From Paludisphaera mucosa (GTDB lineage: Bacteria > Planctomycetota > Planctomycetia > Isosphaerales > Isosphaeraceae): a stretch of DNA of 64,000 nucleotides. The notes under the pieces are model-generated. The model did not search any database, had not been told where the DNA came from, and worked only from the letters and a program-made list of their open reading frames with translations. Both the position numbers and the translations under genes were made by a program. Location: NCBI RefSeq assembly GCF_029589435.1, contig NZ_JARRAG010000002.1:1550001-1614000 (forward strand). Direction: 5' to 3'. Of the stretch, positions 57,660 to 64,000 are shown piece after piece. Numbering within the stretch: the stretch's first letter is position 1; every line of letters starts with the position of its first letter.

Positions 57660-60353
57660 ATGGACTGGCCGATCTTCGACGGCGGCCGGCTGGCGAACGC
57701 CGCCGGCGGCGGCCTGGTCGTCCTCGTCCTGGGGAGCCTGGCCGTCCGACTCAGTCGACAGCCCGTGCATCGCGCCCGGCTCGTCGTCCTGACACTGCTG
57801 GGCGCGGCCGCGATTCCCGGCCTGGCCGCCCTGCCCTTCACCCCCCGATGGTCGCTGGGCCTCCTCCCGGCGTCGGCCGTCGCTCCGCCGGTCGAGCGGA
57901 AGACGGCCGCCCCGATCGCGGCGAGGCTCCACGATGAGACGGTCCATGAAGGACCCGTCGAGCGACCGTCGCCGAAGGCCCGTTCCGTCCAGGGATCCGC
58001 CGCACCGCCCGCCCCACGACGGGCCTCCTGGCGCGAGGTCGCGCCCTCGTTCGGGGTGATGGCGGCCGGGGCCTATATCGTCGCGGCGGCCGGCTGGGCG
58101 GGCTGGTGGTGGCTCGGGCAGTTCGCCCTCTGGCGGATCGCCCGCGCGGCGCGGCCGGCTCCGAGGGCGGCCCGCGACGTGTTGATCGACCTCGCCGGCC
58201 CCGCGGGCGAGCGGGTCCGATTGCTCGAAAGCGACCGGATCGCCCTGCCGTTCACGTACACCTGGCTCCGGCCGGTGATCCTGCTCCCCGCGTCGCTCTG
58301 CGACGGCCGGGAAGGCCGGGCGCTGCGTTACGCCCTGGCGCATGAGTGGTCGCACGTCGAGCGGCGCGACGCCTGGGGCTGGAACCTCGCCGGGCTGGCG
58401 GGCCTGGTCCTCTTCTATCAACCGCTGTTCTGGTGGCTCCGGCGTCAGCTCCGCCTCTGCCAGGACTATCTCGCCGACGCCCGCGCCGCCGCGGCGGGCT
58501 CGGCCGAGGACTACGCCGCGTTCCTCCTCCACCTCGCGCGGATCCACGAGGCCGGGCCGTCCCGGGCCGCCCTGGGGATCGGCGACCGTCGCTCGAGCCT
58601 GTACCGGAGGGTCGTCATGCTGATTCAGGACCGCGAACCGCTGGAGCCCCGCTGTCGCGCCGCCTGGAGCCTCGCCGCCGTGGCCACGTCGGCCGTCGTC
58701 GTCCTCGCCGCCTCGGGCCTCCGGCTCGACGCCGCCCCGGCCCCGAAGGAGGCCGCTGCTCAAGACGCCCCGAAGCCGCCCGAGGCCGCCAAACCGGCGG
58801 GCGAGACGCTGAACTACAAGGGGATCGTCAAGGACAAGGACACCGGCAAGCCGATCGCGGGGGCCGCCGTGGTCGTCCGCCGCTCGATCTATCGGGATGA
58901 CGTGTATCGGATTTTGCAGGAGACCCGGCACACGACCGCGGCCGACGGGACATTCGCGTTCACGATCCCCCCCGAGCAGGCGGCCGAGCGGGCGCTCTAC
59001 GTCCAACTGGACGTCGAGCACCCCGATTACGCCACCCGCACCGGGTTCGGCAAAGCCCTGGCGATCATCCGCAAGGACGAAGGGTTTGGAGTCCGGCCCT
59101 TCTTCGAGAGGATCGAATTGGACCCTGCGCAGCCGATCACCGGGCGCGTCGAGACGCCCGAGGGCACGCCTGCGGCGGGTGTCGAGGTGCATGCCTATTC
59201 CCGTGTCGACAAACACCCCTGGGGCATGTACGCGCCCGGCTCCTTCGCTCACACCAGGACGGACGTCGATGGCGCGTTCCGCTTGCCGATCACCACGCCC
59301 GGTCCGGGGGTCTTCTGGATCCTGCCGAAGACTTACGCCCCGCAGATGCACGTGCTGGCCGACGGCCGGCGCGGGGACCTCGGGACGTTTCGTTTGAAGC
59401 CGGGCGCGTCACTGACCGGGCGCGTCGTCGACCTCCAGGGGACGCCTCTCGCGCGCCTGCTGATCGCGGCCCGACGCGAGCAGGAGAGCGGGCCGGATGC
59501 CGACGCCCTCAACCAGATGAATGTCGCCGACAAGATCCGCAGCACGACCGAGACCGACGCTGAAGGGCGGTTCGTTTTCAATCACCTGCCCCCTGGGGAG
59601 TATCAAGTCGCCCCCACCGCCATCGATATCCGCGTGGACCCCTCGGAACGCCGGGGCCGCAAGCTGCCTGGGGTCTTCTTGCCGCGGAAGGTCTCGATCG
59701 CGGAGGACGCCACTCCCCCCGTCCTGGAGATCCGCGAATCGCCCCACGTCGTGGTCGAGGGCCGCTGGCTCGACAGCCAAGGGCGACCCAGATCGGGTTG
59801 GAGCAGCACTCTCTTCGGACAGATCGGCGGCGAATCCTGGTTCGCAAGAACCAACCCGGATTCGCAGGGGATCTTCTCGCTGATGGTCCCACGCGGGCTG
59901 CGGCTGGCGAAGGTCGACACCTTGGCGGGCGAGTACACCTCGATGCGACGCAGGATCGGCAAGGAGGCTCCGTTGGCGGTGGGCGAGATCGCCGACCTCG
60001 GCACGCTCGACCACGACGTCAAGGATTTCGACATCGTCCGCTACGACGCCCCGGTCATCCTCATCAACGCCACGACCAGGGAGGGGCGGCAGATCGAGGG
60101 ATTCCAGGCCGACGTCCAGTACCACGCGCTCGACCTGGAGGGCGATCCCGCGGTCCGCGTGCTGGGCGGGCGGCGACAGGCCGATTCGCTCCGACGCGAG
60201 ATCAACGACGGCCGCTATCGGACGTTGCAAATGCTGCCCGACCGCGAGGTGCTCGTCAGCGTGAGGGCCGACGGCTATGTCTCGGCGAGCCGGACCATGA
60301 AGCTGGCCGAGGGCCAGACGGAAGAGGCGACGTTCGTGCTCGAACCGAGGTGA
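57660..60353 (+). CDS. M56 (BlaR1-like) membrane protease with carboxypeptidase-regulatory-like domains
   Basis: The 897-residue protein has N-terminal membrane segments (about 17-30, 41-60, 132-152) and an M56 zinc-protease motif HEWSH (228-232), with CQDYLAD as the likely third ligand region. A further membrane segment lies at about 340-355. After a Pro/Ala linker come several beta domains, such as YKGIVKDKDTGKPIAGAAVVV, ITGRVETPEGTPAAGVEVHA and LTGRVVDLQGTPLARLLIAA, typical of CarboxypepD_reg-like repeats. BlaR1 has a penicillin-binding sensor there, and none is seen here. It probably senses something else outside the cell and relieves BlaI repression. Confidence 0.9.
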   Translation: MDWPIFDGGRLANAAGGGLVVLVLGSLAVRLSRQPVHRARLVVLTLLGAAAIPGLAALPFTPRWSLGLLPASAVAPPVERKTAAPIAARLHDETVHEGPVERPSPKARSVQGSAAPPAPRRASWREVAPSFGVMAAGAYIVAAAGWAGWWWLGQFALWRIARAARPAPRAARDVLIDLAGPAGERVRLLESDRIALPFTYTWLRPVILLPASLCDGREGRALRYALAHEWSHVERRDAWGWNLAGLAGLVLFYQPLFWWLRRQLRLCQDYLADARAAAAGSAEDYAAFLLHLARIHEAGPSRAALGIGDRRSSLYRRVVMLIQDREPLEPRCRAAWSLAAVATSAVVVLAASGLRLDAAPAPKEAAAQDAPKPPEAAKPAGETLNYKGIVKDKDTGKPIAGAAVVVRRSIYRDDVYRILQETRHTTAADGTFAFTIPPEQAAERALYVQLDVEHPDYATRTGFGKALAIIRKDEGFGVRPFFERIELDPAQPITGRVETPEGTPAAGVEVHAYSRVDKHPWGMYAPGSFAHTRTDVDGAFRLPITTPGPGVFWILPKTYAPQMHVLADGRRGDLGTFRLKPGASLTGRVVDLQGTPLARLLIAARREQESGPDADALNQMNVADKIRSTTETDAEGRFVFNHLPPGEYQVAPTAIDIRVDPSERRGRKLPGVFLPRKVSIAEDATPPVLEIRESPHVVVEGRWLDSQGRPRSGWSSTLFGQIGGESWFARTNPDSQGIFSLMVPRGLRLAKVDTLAGEYTSMRRRIGKEAPLAVGEIADLGTLDHDVKDFDIVRYDAPVILINATTREGRQIEGFQADVQYHALDLEGDPAVRVLGGRRQADSLRREINDGRYRTLQMLPDREVLVSVRADGYVSASRTMKLAEGQTEEATFVLEPR

Positions 60354-60459
60354 CGCGCGGTCGAGGCCGTCGGGCCGTCGCCATCGGGGGGCCGCTGGGG
60401 TATCTTCGATGCCGCGGGTCGGTCGGCCGGAATCGGGGACGTCGTCGCGAGGTGTCGGC

Positions 60460-61449
60460 ATGGGGTTGCGATGGGGCTTGCTGGGTTGCGCGCGGATCTG
60501 TCGGCGCGGGCTGATCCCGGGGATCCGGGCGTCGGAATCGGGGACGCTGGCGGCGCTGGCGAGCCGGGACGCGGGGCAGGCGAAGGCGTGGGCCGGGGAG
60601 TTCGCCATCCCCCGGGCGCACGGCTCGTACGAGGAGCTGATCGCCGACCCCGAGGTCGACGCGGTCTACGTCCCGCTGCCCAACGAGCTGCACAAGCCCT
60701 GGGTGATGCGGGCGGCCGACGCCGGCAAGCACGTCCTCTGCGAGAAGCCGCTGGCGCTCGACGCCGACGAGGCCGGGCGGATGGTGGAGCACTGCCGATC
60801 GCGCGGGGTCTTGCTGATGGAAGCCTTCATGTGGCGGCATCAGCCCCGGACGCTGGCGATCCGGAAGATGGTCGACGAGGGGGCGATCGGCCGGCTCAGG
60901 CTGATCCGCTCGTCGTTCTCGTTCCCGATCGACCTGTCCGACTGGCGGCTCGACCCCGCCCGCGGCGGCGGCTCGGTGTGGGACGTCGGCTGCTACGGCG
61001 TGAACGCCGCGCGGCTGTTCGCGGGGGCCGAGCCCAGGAGCGGCCAGGCCGTCGGCACCCGGTCCGCCAGCGGCGTCGACATGAACGTGGCCATCGTGCT
61101 CCACTTCCCGGGCGACGTCCTGGCCGCCGTCGACTGCAGCTTCGAACAGCCCTTCCTATGCACATACGAGCTGGTCGGCACCCGGGGCTCGATCACGGTC
61201 CCCGACGCCTACCTCCCCCCCGCATCCGGCCCGACGGCCGTCCTGCGGACGATGTCCGCGCCTTCCGACGTGGGAGCGGGCGACGACCGCGTCGAGACCC
61301 TGACGTTCCCCGCCGTCGACCAGTACGCGGCCATGGTCGACTCGTTCGACCGCTCGGTCGCCGCCGGCGCGCTCGAAGCCCCCGCCGAGGACGGCCTGGC
61401 GCAGATGCGGGTCCTCGAACGGATCTTGCGATGGGTGGGGACGGATTGA
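60460..61449 (+). CDS. Gfo/Idh/MocA family oxidoreductase
   Basis: The 329-residue NAD(P)-dependent oxidoreductase starts with RWGLLGCARICRRGLIPGI, the Rossmann nucleotide-binding site. It carries the family motif HVLCEKPLALDADEA with the Lys-Pro pair, MEAFMWRHQP and GGSVWDVGCYGVNAARL with a candidate catalytic region. The C-terminal half is a beta-sheet substrate domain. GAGGTG lies seven bases before ATG 60460. The sugar substrate is unknown. It is about 100 bases downstream of the M56 gene and may not belong to that operon. Confidence 0.92.
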   Translation: MGLRWGLLGCARICRRGLIPGIRASESGTLAALASRDAGQAKAWAGEFAIPRAHGSYEELIADPEVDAVYVPLPNELHKPWVMRAADAGKHVLCEKPLALDADEAGRMVEHCRSRGVLLMEAFMWRHQPRTLAIRKMVDEGAIGRLRLIRSSFSFPIDLSDWRLDPARGGGSVWDVGCYGVNAARLFAGAEPRSGQAVGTRSASGVDMNVAIVLHFPGDVLAAVDCSFEQPFLCTYELVGTRGSITVPDAYLPPASGPTAVLRTMSAPSDVGAGDDRVETLTFPAVDQYAAMVDSFDRSVAAGALEAPAEDGLAQMRVLERILRWVGTD

Positions 61450-61459
61450 GCGGACCGCC

Positions 61460-61858
61460 TCAGCGGAACATTTGGCCACGGCCCTGGGCTTCGAAGGCGT
61501 CGCGGTAATGCTCGAGGGTCGGCTCGCCGTCGTCGTCGGGCCAGAGGACGGAGACGACGTCGAACCGCGAGCGGCATTCGAGCAGGCCGTGCCGCTTGAG
61601 GAAGTGGAGCGCGGCGAGGGTCAGCCGGCGTTGCTTCTCGACGGTGACGGCCTCGGCCGGGACGCCGCGGCGGCGGGCCTTGACCTCGACGAAGACGAGG
61701 ACGTCCCCGTCGCGCGCGATCAGGTCGATCTCGCCGTGCGCCGTCCGGTAGCCGCGGCGGAGCACGCGCAGGCCCTCGCGGCGCAGCAGCCGGGCGGCTG
61801 CGCGTTCGCCACGGTCGCCGAGGAGCCGGTTGAGCAGGGCTCGCAGGATCGGGTTCAT
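61460..61858 (-). CDS. YraN family (UPF0102) nuclease-fold protein
   Basis: The 132-residue protein has the YraN pattern: RLLGDRGERAAARLLRREGL, RRGYRTAHGEIDLIARDGD and VLVFVEVKARRRG, with the Asp and ExK residues of the restriction-endonuclease-like fold. Its function is not established. It converges on the oxidoreductase gene with 10 bases between them. The lipoprotein gene is 4 bases upstream on the same strand, so the two are probably co-transcribed. Confidence 0.92.
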   Translation of the reverse strand: MNPILRALLNRLLGDRGERAAARLLRREGLRVLRRGYRTAHGEIDLIARDGDVLVFVEVKARRRGVPAEAVTVEKQRRLTLAALHFLKRHGLLECRSRFDVVSVLWPDDDGEPTLEHYRDAFEAQGRGQMFR

Positions 61859-61862
61859 GCCG

Positions 61863-62132
61863 TCATCGTACGCCGAGGCTGGCCTCGATGTCGCGGGCTT
61901 CGTCGCTGAGGCCGCCGGTCTTGCGGCTGTTCTTGAAGAAGGGCGCGGGCTTCTTGGGGTCGGCGTCGAGGCCCAGCACCTTCTCGGCCGAGCCGCCGAC
62001 CGCCTCGACCTCGTCGGCCTTCACGGCCTCGGCGTGCTTCCGGGTCGAGGGCTTCAGGGTGTCGCAGCCGGCCGCCGAGAAAGCTGCGCAGGCCGTCAAG
62101 AGACACGCCGGGACGAGTATGCGTCGCCGCAT
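61863..62132 (-). CDS. small lipoprotein, unknown function
   Basis: The 89-residue protein starts with a lipoprotein signal, CLLTACAAFSAAGC, with the lipidated Cys at 23. The mature part is short and charged (KADEVEAVGGSAEKVLGLD, NSRKTGGLSDEARDIEASLG). It is predicted to be anchored in a membrane and facing the periplasm. The family is not recognised. It lies just upstream of the YraN gene and divergent from the UDP-sugar dehydrogenase gene. Confidence 0.8.
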   Translation of the reverse strand: MRRRILVPACLLTACAAFSAAGCDTLKPSTRKHAEAVKADEVEAVGGSAEKVLGLDADPKKPAPFFKNSRKTGGLSDEARDIEASLGVR

Positions 62133-62444
62133 GGCCGCACCATCCTTGCTTTGAGCCTTGCGGAGCCTCGGGCCGATCGAAAGCCGGCGGGCGGGCTCCA
62201 GGTCTTCCCACGGGCGAGGGCCCGTGGCGGGACGTCTCCACGAAATGGCGACGTACTATGTCCGGTCCGCCCGAGTTGGTCCAGCTCAAGTTCCGGCCGG
62301 CCTCGCGCGGCGTCCGAGCCATGCGGACGACGCCCCCGGAAGGCCGGGACGTCGCTATCTCGACGGTCGCGGCCTGCGGTATGATCGGACGTGTCGACGC
62401 GACCGCCTCCGGGGAGGTCCTCGCGGCGGGGAGAGGCACGTTCC
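62133..62444. other. 312-base divergent intergenic region with a strong hairpin
   Basis: A perfect 8-bp stem CCACGGGC/GCCCGTGG with a 4-base loop lies at 62208-62227. TATGAT at 62380-62385 could be a -10 for the plus-strand gene, but no clear -35 precedes it. No coding sequence is seen. Confidence 0.4.
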
Positions 62445-63764
62445 ATGAGCGCGGCAGCGGCACTCGCGGCGAAGATCCGGTCGGGCGACGTCACGGTCGG
62501 GGTGATCGGCCTGGGCTACGTGGGCCTGCCCCTGGCGCGGGCGTTCATCGAGAAGGGCGTCGACGTGCTCGGCTTCGACGTCGACCCGGCCAAAGTCGCG
62601 AAGCTCCGCGAGGGCCGCAGCTACATCGGCCACATCGATTCCGACGTCGTCCGCTCGATGCGTGCGAACGGCTTCGACGCCACGGCCGACTTCGGCCGGC
62701 TCGACGAGCCCGACGCGATCCTGATCTGCGTCCCCACGCCGCTCACCGAGACCCGCGACCCGGACCTGGCCTACGTCGTCGAATCCGCCCGCGCCATCGC
62801 CGCGCGGCTGCGTCCCGGCCAGCTCGTGGTGCTGGAGAGCACGACCTATCCCGGCACCACGCGCGACGTCGTGCTGCCGATCCTGGCGGCCGGCGGCCTG
62901 CGCCCGGGCGTCGACTTCCTGCTGGCGTACAGCCCCGAGCGCGAGGACCCGGGCAACCCGGATTTCTCGGCGCCGACGATCCCCAAGGTGGTCGGCGGGC
63001 TCGACGCGGAGAGCCTCGCGGCGGCGACGGCCCTCTACGCCCGGATCGTGGTCCGCGTGGTCCCGGTCTCGACCGTCGAGGTCGCCGAGGGCTGCAAGAT
63101 CCTGGAGAACACCTACCGGGCCGTGAACATCGCGCTCGTCAACGAGCTGAAGGTGCTCTACGACCGCATGGGGGTCGACGTCTGGGAGGTCATCGAGGCC
63201 GCCAAGACCAAGCCGTTCGGCTTCCAGGCGTTCTACCCCGGGCCCGGACTGGGCGGGCACTGCATCCCCATCGACCCGTTCTACCTGACCTGGGTGGCGC
63301 GCAAGCACGGCCTGGCGACCCGCTTCATCGAGCTGGCCGGCGAGATCAACACGTCGATGCCCGCATACGTCGTCGGCCGGATCGCCGACGCCCTCAACGA
63401 CCGCGAGAAGCCGGTCAAGGGGAGCCGGATCACGATCCTGGGCATGGCCTACAAGCGTGACGTCGACGACCCCCGCGAGTCGCCGGGCTTCGAGCTGATG
63501 GACCTGCTTTTGCAGAAGGGGGCGGACGTCGAATACAACGACCCCCACATCCCGACCCTCAAGCCGATGCGCCGCTACCCGAACCTCAAAATGTCCAGCC
63601 GCGAGCTGACCCCGGAATACCTGCGCTCGCGCGACTGCCTGTTGATCGCCACCGACCACTCGGCCTACGACTGGCCGAGCATCGTCGCCCACGCGTCGCT
63701 CATCGTCGACACCCGCAACGCCCTGCGCGGCCTGTCGGGCCGGGCGACGATCATCCGGGCGTGA
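62445..63764 (+). CDS. nucleotide-sugar dehydrogenase (UDP-GlcNAc/ManNAc 6-dehydrogenase family)
   Basis: The 439-residue protein oxidises a UDP-sugar C6 to the carboxylate using NAD. Motifs are VIGLGYVGLPLARAF (Rossmann), VLESTTYPGTTRDVVLPIL, the active-site GPGLGGHCIPIDPFYL with its Cys, and the C-terminal ILGMAYKRDVDDPRESPGFEL. The DDPRESP motif is typical of WecC/WbpA-type dehydrogenases, so surface-polysaccharide sugars are likely. GGAGAGG precedes ATG 62445. A hairpin follows its stop. Confidence 0.94.
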   Translation: MSAAAALAAKIRSGDVTVGVIGLGYVGLPLARAFIEKGVDVLGFDVDPAKVAKLREGRSYIGHIDSDVVRSMRANGFDATADFGRLDEPDAILICVPTPLTETRDPDLAYVVESARAIAARLRPGQLVVLESTTYPGTTRDVVLPILAAGGLRPGVDFLLAYSPEREDPGNPDFSAPTIPKVVGGLDAESLAAATALYARIVVRVVPVSTVEVAEGCKILENTYRAVNIALVNELKVLYDRMGVDVWEVIEAAKTKPFGFQAFYPGPGLGGHCIPIDPFYLTWVARKHGLATRFIELAGEINTSMPAYVVGRIADALNDREKPVKGSRITILGMAYKRDVDDPRESPGFELMDLLLQKGADVEYNDPHIPTLKPMRRYPNLKMSSRELTPEYLRSRDCLLIATDHSAYDWPSIVAHASLIVDTRNALRGLSGRATIIRA

Positions 63765-63787
63765 GGATCGACTTCCGGCGGCCCGGC

Positions 63788-63807
63788 CGCGCCGGCATGC
63801 CGGCGCG
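63788..63807. terminator. perfect 20-base palindrome after the dehydrogenase gene
   Basis: CGCGCCGGCA and its exact reverse complement meet without a loop, 24 bases after the stop and 78 bases before the next gene. As RNA it could form an 8-bp stem with a 4-base loop. No T tract follows. Confidence 0.4.
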
Positions 63808-63885
63808 ACTCTCAGTCTGATTCGGGCCGAGGCGCGGCCCCGCAGCCCCGCAGTGGACGGCGATCAATCTCGGATCAGGAGGATC

Positions 63886-64000
63886 ATGGTGACGATCTCG
63901 GAAACTTCCTCGGGGCGGCGCGGATTCACTCTCATCGAACTGCTCGTCGTCGTCGCCGTCGTCGGGCTGCTCGTCGCGATCATCCTTCCCGCCGTGCAGG
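63886..64000 (+). CDS. DUF1559 type IV pilin-like protein, N-terminal fragment
   Basis: The window ends after 38 codons. The product begins MVTISETSSGRRGFTLIELL and continues with the hydrophobic stretch VVVAVVGLLVAIILPAVQ. This is a type III (prepilin) signal with cleavage expected after the Gly before FTLIE, followed by a single helix. The GFTLIELLVV-AIIA-like opening is that of the DUF1559 proteins abundant in planctomycetes. AGGAGG precedes ATG 63886. The rest lies beyond the window. Confidence 0.9.
   Translation, partial: MVTISETSSGRRGFTLIELLVVVAVVGLLVAIILPAVQ

Overview
The window is very GC-rich and densely coded. It looks like chromosome from a planctomycete, most likely the Isosphaeraceae (Paludisphaera/Singulisphaera type). 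The evidence is family content: a type IV pilin-like DUF1559 gene start at the right edge, a very long Ser/Thr kinase with TPR repeats, BlaI/M56 regulation, LpxB/LpxD/LpxI (Gram-negative outer membrane), a CsrA homologue, a cytidylate-kinase-like protein, and several small proteins recognisable only as planctomycete-type. No mobile element, phage, CRISPR array, rRNA or tRNA was found. The species assignment is inference.

Layout. 1-13 kb: end of a beta-helix-like protein, a degenerate MnmE-like GTPase, EVE and VOC proteins, then a minus-strand block (DUF4832-like protein, RtcB, a UvrA-like ATPase, a DUF3352-type exported protein, an S1C protease). 13-21 kb: housekeeping genes, with queC, the compact chain rpmA-obgE-coaX-proC (coaX overlaps both neighbours by 4 nt), a PRISE-type reductase, a small membrane protein and guaA. 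21-24.7 kb: a signalling island with an ANTAR response regulator, a BON-like protein, a histidine kinase whose phosphoacceptor His is replaced by Asp, and a TPR lipoprotein. 24.7-34 kb: DksA-type zinc finger, histidine phosphatase, FAH-family hydrolase, NagB-like deaminase, cytidylate-kinase-like protein and a 1,167-residue kinase.

33.8-40.7 kb is the clearest functional unit: a SUF iron-sulfur assembly operon, sufR-sufC-sufB-sufD-sseA(rhodanese)-sufE-Rieske-sufT. It has no cysteine desulfurase gene. A plausible promoter and an inverted repeat lie before the regulator, and two strong hairpins lie between sufB and sufD. 41-48.6 kb: an S24-like regulator and an enhancer-binding-protein-like ATPase, both lacking key residues, then lpxB, a CYTH protein, an FkbM methyltransferase, a Tat-exported phosphoesterase, csrA and two small proteins. 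48.6-57 kb: a DUF255 thioredoxin-like protein with a predicted leaderless transcript, S41 protease-tsaD, a HAD hydrolase and lpxD-lpxI. 57-64 kb: a BlaI repressor and an M56 membrane protease whose C-terminal half is carboxypeptidase-regulatory-like beta domains. Their promoter is flanked by two palindromes with the same half-sites. Then come a Gfo/Idh/MocA oxidoreductase, YraN, a small lipoprotein, a UDP-sugar dehydrogenase and the start of a DUF1559 pilin-like gene.

The most interesting threads are the repeated loss of catalytic residues in regulators (kinase, S24, EBP, MnmE-like, UvrA-like), the BlaI/M56 system with a non-beta-lactam sensor, and the SUF operon with a rhodanese where SufS would be expected. 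All promoter, operator and hairpin calls were made by eye.
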